Source: an uncultured Clostridium sp. (GTDB lineage Bacteria; Bacillota; Clostridia; Clostridiales; Clostridiaceae). From it: 50,276 bases of DNA. Positions 43,317-50,276 of this stretch are shown piece after piece (positions within the stretch are counted from its first letter, which is position 1; every line of letters begins with the position of its first letter). The notes beneath the pieces are model-generated. The model saw only the letters and a program-made list of their open reading frames with translations. It did not search any database and was not told the DNA's origin. The stretch is from contig URGW01000028.1 of the NCBI GenBank assembly GCA_900547475.1, forward strand, positions 1 through 50,276, given 5' to 3'. The position numbers and the translations under genes were made by a program.

Positions 43317-43841
43317 ATGAAAAACCCTATAGTAACTATAGAAATGGAAAATGGAGATATAATGAAAGCTGAGTTATATCCAGAAATAGCTCCAAATACA
43401 GTTAAAAATTTTGTTGATTTAATAAATAGAGGATTTTATGATGGATTAATATTCCACAGAGTAATACCTGGATTTATGATTCAAGGTGGATGTCCAGAAG
43501 GAATGGGAATTGGAGGTCCTGGATATAGCATAAAAGGTGAATTCTCAAGAAACGGATTTGCAAATAATTTAAAACATACAAAAGGTGTTTTATCTATGGC
43601 TAGAGCAATGCACCCAGATTCTGCAGGAAGTCAGTTCTTCATAATGGTTGAAGATGCACCGCACTTAGATGGACAATATGCTTCATTCGGTAAATTAATA
43701 GAAGGATTAGATGTTGCTACAAAGATAGTTAACACTAAGAGAGACTACAGTGATAAGCCATATGAAGATCAAGTAATGAAAAAAGTGACAGTAGAAACTT
43801 TTGGTGAAAAGTTTGATGAACCTGAAATAATAGAAGACTAA
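43317..43841 (+). CDS. Peptidyl-prolyl cis-trans isomerase, cyclophilin type
   Basis: Cytoplasmic prolyl isomerase of 174 residues (PpiB-like). The cyclophilin active-site blocks are visible: FHRVIPGFMIQGG with the catalytic Arg, SMARAMHPDSAGSQFFIM, and HLDGQYASFGKLIEG. There is no signal peptide, so it acts on cytoplasmic proteins. GAGGT precedes the ATG. It is a single gene followed by a long hairpin. Confidence 0.95.
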   Translation: MKNPIVTIEMENGDIMKAELYPEIAPNTVKNFVDLINRGFYDGLIFHRVIPGFMIQGGCPEGMGIGGPGYSIKGEFSRNGFANNLKHTKGVLSMARAMHPDSAGSQFFIMVEDAPHLDGQYASFGKLIEGLDVATKIVNTKRDYSDKPYEDQVMKKVTVETFGEKFDEPEIIED

Positions 43842-43861
43842 TATTTCATTAGGGCTAAAAC

Positions 43862-43937
43862 TTTAAGGGCTGTATTAAAATAAGTATGTGAATAATTTAG
43901 TATAGTTTTTCACATTAAATTTTAATACAGCCTTAAA
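43862..43937. repeat. Long hairpin, MITE-like or terminator
   Basis: Arms 43862-43881 and 43919-43937 pair over 19 positions with one bulged G (core GCTGTATTAAAAT / ATTTTAATACAG). Inside them ATGTGAA and TTCACAT form a second stem. Only weak T-tracts flank it. Terminal inverted repeats of this length in a 76-base unit could be a miniature mobile element or a bidirectional terminator. Confidence 0.6.
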
Positions 43938-43970
43938 TTAAATTTATATGTGTATATTGGGGTGTTTATT

Positions 43971-44345
43971 ATGCTTGAGAATAATAAGTGTATTTTAGCA
44001 TATGGATTATCTAATACTGAGTTACTGAATTTAAAGAAGTTAGGATATAAAATAATTGAGATAACTCCTGAAATGTGTGAAATGACATTAATGGATGTAT
44101 TACTTGGTATGAAGTTAGAAATATTTAATAATAATCCAATTAAAGAAAAGGTAATATTATATAATAATTTATCTGAATATGAGCTTAGAAAAGCAATAAT
44201 GGATACTAGACAAAATATTAAAGATGGTATATTGGCTGTAGTAACACAGCAGTCTATTAATTGGAAAATAAGTTATCTTATTGAGCATTTAATAGATGAA
44301 AAAGAATGGTATTCAAAAGTTAGAAAGGAAGAGAGCGATGAGTAG
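43971..44345 (+). CDS. DUF3783 family protein
   Basis: Small cytoplasmic protein of 124 residues, apparently of the DUF3783 family: an N-terminal ILAYGLSNTELLNLKKLGYKIIEITPEMCEMTLMDVL segment and the block KVILYNNLSEYELRKAI. The function is unknown. The frame opens with a GTG at 43950, but GGGGTG (43959-43964) marks the ATG at 43971. Its last eight bases overlap the XRE regulator gene, so the two should be coupled. Confidence 0.72.
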   Translation: MLENNKCILAYGLSNTELLNLKKLGYKIIEITPEMCEMTLMDVLLGMKLEIFNNNPIKEKVILYNNLSEYELRKAIMDTRQNIKDGILAVVTQQSINWKISYLIEHLIDEKEWYSKVRKEESDE

Positions 44346-45012
44346 AGTTGGTGAAAAGATAAAAGAAGCTAGATTAAAATCTGGTATGACACAAAAGGTA
44401 CTTGCAAAGAAGTTAGGTGTTGCAGAAAAATTTATAAACGAAGTTGAAACGGGTAGAAGGATTGTACAAGAGTCATTTATAGATAAGGCAGCTAAAATTT
44501 TAAATGCAGATTTAAATGATGTAAGTATGGTTGTAACTGATGAAGCATTAATGGAAGAAAGAAAAACTTATGCTACAGTTAATAAAAAGCCAGCAAAGAT
44601 AGAAACTGAAGAGGTATGGGATAATGCATTTTCATCTGTTTTAAAGAATGTTCCAATTTATGATTATAGTTTAAAAAATGTTAAAGGAAAAATAGAGTTA
44701 CCTATCCATTCAAATAAAGTAGAAGGTTTTCCACAAGATAAAGTTATGTATTTAGAAATTCAGGATAATGAGATGTCTGGATTTAGAATGATGCAAGGAG
44801 ATTTAGCCTTTGCTCATTTAGTAAAAGAAATAAGCAATAATGGAATATTCTTAGTTGATTATAAAGGTAGAAGAAAAATAAGACAAATAAAAAGTCTAGG
44901 AAATTCAAAGTTACTTCTTGTAAGCAACGGGGGAGCTCTTATGACAGAAACTGTAGAGTCTAGAGAAATATCAGTAATTGCAAAGTTAGAGAGAATAGAA
45001 ATTAAATTATAA
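44338..45012 (+). CDS. XRE-type regulator with degenerate S24-like C-terminal domain
   Basis: Repressor-like protein of 224 residues. The helix-turn-helix is at residues 5-55 (IKEARLKSGMTQKVLAKKLGVAEKFINEVETGRR). The C-terminal part (about 115-224) resembles the LexA/CI peptidase S24 fold: QDNEMSGFRMMQGDLAF stands for the usual GDSMxPxIxxGD, and GRRKIRQI for the VKRL strand. In this alignment the catalytic Ser is Glu and the catalytic Lys is Arg, so self-cleavage is unlikely. An earlier ATG at 44296 is inside the previous gene; AAGGAAGAG supports 44338. No prophage genes accompany it. Confidence 0.82.
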   Translation: MSRVGEKIKEARLKSGMTQKVLAKKLGVAEKFINEVETGRRIVQESFIDKAAKILNADLNDVSMVVTDEALMEERKTYATVNKKPAKIETEEVWDNAFSSVLKNVPIYDYSLKNVKGKIELPIHSNKVEGFPQDKVMYLEIQDNEMSGFRMMQGDLAFAHLVKEISNNGIFLVDYKGRRKIRQIKSLGNSKLLLVSNGGALMTETVESREISVIAKLERIEIKL

Positions 45013-45037
45013 AAAGGTGCTTAAGGGCACTTTTTTT
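45011..45037 (+). terminator. Terminator of the DUF3783-XRE pair
   Basis: AAAAAGGTGC pairs with GCACTTTTT with one bulged G, followed by a T run. It begins at the stop codon. Confidence 0.85.
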
Positions 45038-45047
45038 GTTTATTAAT

Positions 45048-45075
45048 ACAAAAATTAACAGATAAGCATATACTA
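45048..45075 (+). promoter_or_regulatory. Sigma-K-like promoter of csp
   Basis: AC (45048-45049), 17 bases, CATATACTA (45067-45075), fitting the sigma-K pattern AC-N16/17-CATANNNTA. The csp and sleC genes of C. perfringens were reported as mother-cell expressed, which agrees. Confidence 0.6.
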
Positions 45076-45102
45076 TATAAATCAATTTTATATGGGGATG
45101 AT

Positions 45103-48100
45103 ATTATAGAAACTAATTACTCAAATCAAAACTATTTAGGCTTATTAAAGAACTTTCCAATTGAAGTTTTAGGAAAACTAAATATATCAAATAGTTTTAT
45201 GTTAAAAAATATTGATACAGAAATAGAGGTTACTATAATTTCTGGGGAAAGTGTGGATAAAGTAGCTGAATCTGTGGATAAGTTGGGTGGAAAATATGAA
45301 AACTTGGGATATAATTTTGGAATTGTAACAATTCCTGTGGATAAATTAATAGACTTAGCATTAAATCCTAGTATTCAATATATAGAACTACCTAAAAGTT
45401 TATATACAACAGACTACGAAGCTAATAGAGCATCATGTATTCCACAAGCTGTAAGTTCATATAATTTAGATGGGGAAGGCATTTTAGTTGGATTTATAGA
45501 TACTGGAATAGATTACACTCATCCTGCATTTATAAATGATGATGGAACTACTAGAATTAAATATATTTATGATTTGGAGCAAGGTGGAAAAATATATGAT
45601 AGTGAAACTATAAATAAAGCATTGCAATCATCAGATCCATTTTCAGTAGTAAATTCCATAGATGTAGCTGGTCATGGAACTCATGTAGCTGGTATAGCTT
45701 GTGCTGGTGGAAAAATAGATAGAAAATTTTACGGAGTGGCACCTAAAAGTTCTATAGCTATGGTTAAAGCTGCAAGAACTAGATTTGCACTTAGTACTCA
45801 AATAATGAGAGGCCTTAAATTTTTAAATGATAAATCAAAAGAGTTGGGATTACCTCTAGTTGTAAATATGAGTCTAAGTACTAATGATGGTGCACATAAT
45901 GGAAGTAGTTTATTAGAGAGATATATAAGTATAACATCATCTTTAGAGAGACAAACAATAGTAATAGCAGCTGGAAATGAGGGAGAGGCTGCACATCATG
46001 TTTCTGGTGAATTAAATACTATAAATGAAATTTATTTTAATGTTGGTGATGCAGAAGCTATTATAGCATTAAATATATACAAATCTATTTTACCTAAAAT
46101 TAGTATAGAGCTTTTATGTCCCTGTGGAATAAGTAGTGGGGAAATATTTTTAGCAGAAGGATTTAGAGAAGGTAGATTAGGAAGAAGTATCTATGAAATA
46201 TATAGTACAGGGCCTAAACCATTTGATATCAGTGGAGAAATTGGCATAATGTTTAGAGGGGTTAATGAGTTTGTAGCACCTGGACAATGGAAATTAACTA
46301 TAAGAAAAGTTAATAATTATAAAGGAAATTTTAATATATGGCTACCTATATCAGAAGGGTTAAATGTGACTACAAAGTTTTTAGATCCAACTATAGATAA
46401 TACATTAGGAATTCCAGCAACAGTAGATAATGTTATTTCTGTGGGGAGCTATAATTATTTAACTAATAATATATCACCATTTAGTGGAAGAGGAAAAGCT
46501 TATATTGGACAATATATTAAACCAGATATAGTGGCTCCTGGAGAGAATATTTATTCCACAATTCCTGAGAAATCTTATGATAGAAAGACAGGTACATCAA
46601 TGGCAGCACCTAGTGTTACAGGAATATGTGCACTAATGATGCAATGGGGAATAGTAAAGAAAAATGATCCCTATCTTTATGGGCAAAGATTAAAGTATTA
46701 TTTAATTATGGGATCTAAAAAGGAAAGAAGGGATATAAGTTATCCTGATTCAGCATGGGGATATGGTGAAGTTTGTCTATATGATAGTCTTATGGTGACA
46801 ATGGAAGAGTTAGGAGCAAGATTGGATAGATTAATTAGACAAGATGAGCCAGAAGGTAATATAAATGTAACAACTACAGATGAAACTAATCAAGGAAGTG
46901 TAGTTAACCAAAATAATATGAGTATTAATGGAGTTGAGCAAGATGGAAACTCTATGGTTTTATTAATTGAACTTCCTAACAGGGAAAGGCTTAATGAAAT
47001 TGTAAAAATTCCAGGTGTAGCAGGAGTAATGATATCTGAAATTTTTGCAATAGTAATAGTTCCAAATGATAAAGTTAGTGAGGTAGAGAAATTAGCTAAT
47101 AGCATAGTTGATCTTGATTTACAACCAGTAATGACATTGAGTGATATATCTCCGGTTGAAGCTAGTGGTGCGCCAACATTTAATAATAATCCATATTTAA
47201 GGTTAAATGGAAGAGGAGTATTGGTTGGAATAATTGATACAGGAATAGATTATTTAAGTGAGGAGTTTCAAAGAGAAGATGGAACATCTAGAGTGTTTAG
47301 AATATGGGATCAAACATTACCTGCAACTGAAAATGTATATGGAATTAGATATGGAAGGGAATACACTAATGAACAAATAACAGAGGCTATAGCTGCTAAT
47401 TCGAAAGGTGATGATCCATATTCTATAGTTGCATCAAAAGATGAAATTGGACATGGAACTATGGTAGCTGGAATTATTGGGGGAAGAGGTATTAATCCAC
47501 AACTAAAAGGTGCAGCTCCAGATTGCGAATTTTTAGTAGTAAAGCTTGCAAGGGCAAGTGAATATGAATTAAGGCAATCTTATATAGATCCTAAAAAAAT
47601 TGGATATACACCTTGGAGTATACTTTTAGCATTAAGATATGTAGTTACTGTAGGAAAGGAAGTTAATAGACCAATAGTTATATATATACCACTTGGTACT
47701 AATATGTCATCACATTCAGGCGAGGGATTTTTAGAGAGACCAATAGAAAATTATTCAAGACAGGTTGGAGCTTTAATAGTAACTAATACTGGTAATCAAG
47801 GAAATACAGAAACACATGTTGAAGGCACAATTAACAATAATGGTGATGTTAAAGAAATAGAACTTAGGGTAGGAAAAAACCAAAATTTATTGCCAATACA
47901 AATATATATAGGTAAACCTAATATTGTTGCATTATCAATAGTATCACCATCAGGAGAGATAATAGATAATTTAACATCAAAAATATCTAGAGATCAAAAA
48001 ATAAAATTTACTTACGAAGGAACAGAAATGATTGTAAATTTTGTTAGTCCTGATTATATAACAGGTGATTCATTAATTGTTGTAAAGGCAAGTAATTTAA

Positions 48101-48726
48101 GGGAAGGTATATGGAAGTTTAGATTAACAGGAAAATATATAGTGGACGGAAAGTATTATGTTTGGATACCTCAAAGAGAATTACTAGATCAAGAAACTAA
48201 GTTATTAAATTCTACATCAAATACAACATTGACAGTTCCTAGTACAGCTGCGGGTTCAATTAGTGTAGCATATTATAATCAAAACAATAATTCAGTTGTA
48301 AGTGAATCGGGTAGAGGGTATACAAGAGATAACAGAATAAAACCTGATATAGCAGCGGGAGGGGTAAATGCAACTGTCATTAAGCCGGGAGGAGGAATAG
48401 GATTAGCAACTGGAGGATCAGTAGCTGGAGCTGTAGTAACAGGTGGATGTGCTTTGATTTTACAGTGGGCAATAGTTAATGGAAACCAGCAAGCAATATA
48501 TACTCCACAGGTGAGATCGTATATTATTGCAGGAGCTAATACAAGAAGTGGAGATATTTATCCAAATAGAGAGTGGGGATATGGAACTTTTGACTTGCAG
48601 GGAATATTTGATACTATAAGTGAGGTTTATGAAGAGAAAAGTAGAAGTATAAAAGTTGAGAGCAATGATAGATATGAGGAGTATAATATTGGTAGCTTAT
48701 TTGTTAGAAAGCCAAAGGACATATAG
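45103..48726 (+). CDS. Germination protease Csp with two subtilisin domains (CspBA-like)
   Basis: Spore protease that processes pro-SleC at germination. About 1207 residues from the ATT at 45103 (1175 from the first ATG, 45199); numbers below count from 45199. Two subtilase (S8) units, each with a short prodomain: unit 1 has D101 (FIDTGID), H159 (GHGTHVAG), Asn in AAGNEG and S467 (GTSMAAP); unit 2 has D680 (IIDTGID), H752 (GHGTMVAG), TGNQG and S1074, in the altered context TGGSVAGA. So both triads are present. The ATG at 45199 lacks a ribosome binding site; TGGGGATGAT (45093-45102) directly precedes ATT (or ATA at 45106), and the intervening residues (YLGLLKNFPIEVLGKLN) look like the Csp N-terminus. 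sleC follows; no cspC gene lies between. Confidence 0.9.
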   Translation: MIETNYSNQNYLGLLKNFPIEVLGKLNISNSFMLKNIDTEIEVTIISGESVDKVAESVDKLGGKYENLGYNFGIVTIPVDKLIDLALNPSIQYIELPKSLYTTDYEANRASCIPQAVSSYNLDGEGILVGFIDTGIDYTHPAFINDDGTTRIKYIYDLEQGGKIYDSETINKALQSSDPFSVVNSIDVAGHGTHVAGIACAGGKIDRKFYGVAPKSSIAMVKAARTRFALSTQIMRGLKFLNDKSKELGLPLVVNMSLSTNDGAHNGSSLLERYISITSSLERQTIVIAAGNEGEAAHHVSGELNTINEIYFNVGDAEAIIALNIYKSILPKISIELLCPCGISSGEIFLAEGFREGRLGRSIYEIYSTGPKPFDISGEIGIMFRGVNEFVAPGQWKLTIRKVNNYKGNFNIWLPISEGLNVTTKFLDPTIDNTLGIPATVDNVISVGSYNYLTNNISPFSGRGKAYIGQYIKPDIVAPGENIYSTIPEKSYDRKTGTSMAAPSVTGICALMMQWGIVKKNDPYLYGQRLKYYLIMGSKKERRDISYPDSAWGYGEVCLYDSLMVTMEELGARLDRLIRQDEPEGNINVTTTDETNQGSVVNQNNMSINGVEQDGNSMVLLIELPNRERLNEIVKIPGVAGVMISEIFAIVIVPNDKVSEVEKLANSIVDLDLQPVMTLSDISPVEASGAPTFNNNPYLRLNGRGVLVGIIDTGIDYLSEEFQREDGTSRVFRIWDQTLPATENVYGIRYGREYTNEQITEAIAANSKGDDPYSIVASKDEIGHGTMVAGIIGGRGINPQLKGAAPDCEFLVVKLARASEYELRQSYIDPKKIGYTPWSILLALRYVVTVGKEVNRPIVIYIPLGTNMSSHSGEGFLERPIENYSRQVGALIVTNTGNQGNTETHVEGTINNNGDVKEIELRVGKNQNLLPIQIYIGKPNIVALSIVSPSGEIIDNLTSKISRDQKIKFTYEGTEMIVNFVSPDYITGDSLIVVKASNLREGIWKFRLTGKYIVDGKYYVWIPQRELLDQETKLLNSTSNTTLTVPSTAAGSISVAYYNQNNNSVVSESGRGYTRDNRIKPDIAAGGVNATVIKPGGGIGLATGGSVAGAVVTGGCALILQWAIVNGNQQAIYTPQVRSYIIAGANTRSGDIYPNREWGYGTFDLQGIFDTISEVYEEKSRSIKVESNDRYEEYNIGSLFVRKPKDI

Positions 48727-48734
48727 TCTTAGTA

Positions 48735-48762
48735 ACTAAACCTGTATAAAAAGCATATTAAT
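48735..48762 (+). promoter_or_regulatory. Sigma-K-like promoter of sleC
   Basis: AC (48735-48736), 17 bases, CATATTAAT (48754-48762). Spacing is the same as before csp; the -10 differs from CATANNNTA in the last two bases. It suggests joint mother-cell expression. Confidence 0.45.
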
Positions 48763-48792
48763 ATTAATGGATTAATATATTGAGGAGTAATT

Positions 48793-50127
48793 ATGGCTGA
48801 GAAAGGTAGGTTAAAAGTACAATGTTTTGTAGGTGATACTTATGTACCAGTAGATGGAAGTAGGGCATTGTTAGTACCATCAGCAGGTCAAACAGGAGAG
48901 AGTAGGGAAGTAAATTTAGTAACAAATTCATCAGGAGAATCACAAACAATAGAGTTAGATGCACCTCCATTAGAATATTCACAAGAGCCTTCACAACCAA
49001 CGCCATACAGTTTGTATGATTTGCAAGTTGAAAGAGAAGGATTTCAGGTACTTGTTATAAATGGGATACAAATTTTCCCTGGACAAACAGCTATACAACA
49101 ATGTCGGTTAGTAGAAAATAATAATAGAAGAGGTTTTAGGGCTGATGTAATAAACATAAATCCTAACACACTAAATGGTAATTTTCCAGCGAAAATTCCA
49201 GAGGAAGTAGATAAGCCATTACCTCCACCAACTGGTGGAGTAGTTCTCCCTAAACCTGTAGTCCCGGAATTTATAACTGTTCATGCAGGTACACCAAGTA
49301 ATAATTCAGCACCAAATTATAAGGTATTATATAAGGATTATATTAAAAATGTAGCATCTTGTGAGATTTATTCAACTTGGTCAGAGAGTACAATAAGAGC
49401 TAATATTTATGCAATAATATCATTTACTTTAAATAGAATTTATACAGAATGGTATAAAGGAAAAGGTAAAAATTATGATATTACAAATTCAACAGCATAT
49501 GATCATGCTTTTAATTATGGAAGAAATATCTATGATAGCATAAGTGTTATAGTTGATGACATTTTTTCAAGTTATATAAGAAGAATGGGGAGAAAGCAAC
49601 CTTTATTAACACAATATTGTGATGGGAAAAATGTTCAATGTCCAGGGTGGATGACGCAATGGGGAAGCAAATATCTTGGAGACCAAGGAAAAACTCCATA
49701 TGAGATATTAACTAATTATTATGGTAATGATATTGAGTTAGTTACAGCAGAGATTGTAAAGGGAAGTCCAAGTTCTTATCCAGGGTATGATTTAACTGTA
49801 GGTTCTACAGGAACTGAAGTTGAAACAATTCAAGATCAATTAAATAGAATATCTCAAAACTACCCATTAATACCTAAGTCTGCAGTTGATGGAGTATATG
49901 GAGCAAGGACAGAAGAAGCAGTTAAGGTATTTCAAAGCGTATTTAATTTGCCTCAAACTGGGGTTGTAGATTATGCAACATGGTATAGAATATCTGATAT
50001 TTATGTTGGAGTAACAAGAATTGCAGAATTAAGATCATCTATCAAACAAAAAACATTCATTCCACCACTATCATTTGATATCCTAAACTCAAAACAAGTA
50101 CCAAAAATGAACTACTTCGACGACTAG
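48793..50127 (+). CDS. sleC: Spore cortex-lytic enzyme, pre-pro-form SleC
   Basis: Cortex hydrolase stored as inactive precursor and activated by Csp. It has 444 residues, close to C. perfringens SleC (438). Order: pre/pro region with beta-rich domain to about residue 150; proline-rich joint PLPPPTGGVVLPKPVVPEF (about 142-160), where the activating cut is expected by comparison with known SleC; a SpoIID/LytB-like catalytic domain (about 175-330) with YSTWSESTIRANIYAIISF, Glu198 being the likely catalytic residue; and a PG_binding_1 domain (about 335-400) with VGSTGTEVETIQDQLNRI and VDGVYGARTEEAVKVFQ. GAGGAG precedes the ATG at 48793. Confidence 0.94.
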   Translation: MAEKGRLKVQCFVGDTYVPVDGSRALLVPSAGQTGESREVNLVTNSSGESQTIELDAPPLEYSQEPSQPTPYSLYDLQVEREGFQVLVINGIQIFPGQTAIQQCRLVENNNRRGFRADVININPNTLNGNFPAKIPEEVDKPLPPPTGGVVLPKPVVPEFITVHAGTPSNNSAPNYKVLYKDYIKNVASCEIYSTWSESTIRANIYAIISFTLNRIYTEWYKGKGKNYDITNSTAYDHAFNYGRNIYDSISVIVDDIFSSYIRRMGRKQPLLTQYCDGKNVQCPGWMTQWGSKYLGDQGKTPYEILTNYYGNDIELVTAEIVKGSPSSYPGYDLTVGSTGTEVETIQDQLNRISQNYPLIPKSAVDGVYGARTEEAVKVFQSVFNLPQTGVVDYATWYRISDIYVGVTRIAELRSSIKQKTFIPPLSFDILNSKQVPKMNYFDD

Positions 50128-50276
50128 TTGAATAATATTACGCAACACGTGGAAACGAAAAAATGAAATATTTATTTTCCGGGAGCTGTGAAATTTTTGC
50201 CTAGAATTTATATCTTTGTTCCATTGAACTTGCTAAAGTTGTAAAAGTCGCTTACGCTTCAATACAACTTCTTTAC
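50128..50276. other. Region after sleC with inverted repeat
   Basis: No ORF. AAGTTGTA (50236-50243) and TACAACTT (50263-50270) are perfect inverted arms around GTCGCTTACGCTTC, followed by CTTTAC. It may terminate sleC or a minus-strand gene beyond the window edge. Confidence 0.5.

Noticed and set aside
43971..45012. Prophage or integrative element signalled by the XRE/S24-like gene.
   Set aside because: Flanking genes are housekeeping or germination genes, and no integrase, terminase or attachment repeat is present.

Overview
The window is a chromosomal segment of a low-GC, endospore-forming Gram-positive bacterium, most probably Clostridium sensu stricto. The evidence is very A+T-rich coding with AGA/ATA/TTA codons, strong GGAGG ribosome binding sites, T-tailed hairpin terminators, AddAB in place of RecBCD, sites resembling those of PyrR, CodY and the Gram-positive LexA, and a Csp protease-SleC cortex-lytic germination locus. 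I see no prophage, insertion sequence, CRISPR array or plasmid gene, so most of the window is ordinary core chromosome. I do not name a species.

Layout. 0.1-1.4 kb: serS. 1.5-4.6 kb: pantothenate operon panG-like/panB/panC/panD. 4.75-5.8 kb: two identical tRNA-Ser(TGA) genes flanking a beta-carbonic anhydrase gene, then tRNA-Ser(GCT). 6.0-7.6 kb: ROK glucokinase and a GNAT. 7.6-14.8 kb: addBA. 14.9-20.6 kb, minus strand: MacB-like ABC transporter, CCA-adding enzyme, L,D-transpeptidase. 20.8-24.6 kb: DUF1189 membrane protein, tRNA-Arg, an orphan CARF-nuclease of the Card1/Can2 type, phosphatidylserine decarboxylase, TetR regulator. 24.6-29.6 kb: ABC-F ATPase, then hemolysin III divergent from a DUF1836 regulator plus ABC-class ATPase. 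29.7-33.6 kb: tRNA-Glu, YjiH-like membrane protein, proBA. 33.7-36.6 kb: GNAT, SanA-like protein, SDR, HAD phosphatase. 36.7-41.3 kb: carAB behind a PyrR-type attenuator. 41.4-45.0 kb: a small gene with two LexA boxes, murI, a DUF4325 gene with two CodY boxes, a cyclophilin, a DUF3783 gene and an XRE/S24-like regulator. 45.0-50.1 kb: germination genes csp (two protease domains in one chain) and sleC.

How the parts work together. panG/panB/panC/panD supply the four pantothenate steps. carA/carB make carbamoyl phosphate and proB/proA perform the first two proline steps. addB/addA form one recombination helicase-nuclease. The Csp protein should process pro-SleC so that the spore cortex is hydrolysed at germination; both genes have similar sigma-K-like promoter elements.

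Points most worth following up: the orphan CARF-nuclease without any CRISPR locus in view; the unrecognised 100-residue protein with paired LexA boxes; two near-perfect CodY boxes over the DUF4325 promoter; two genes that seem to start at ATT (or ATA) rather than ATG/GTG/TTG; matched operator-like palindromes in front of the divergent hemolysin III and DUF1836 genes; a short ORF threaded through the carAB attenuator; and an ABC-F protein with one intact and one degenerate ATP site.
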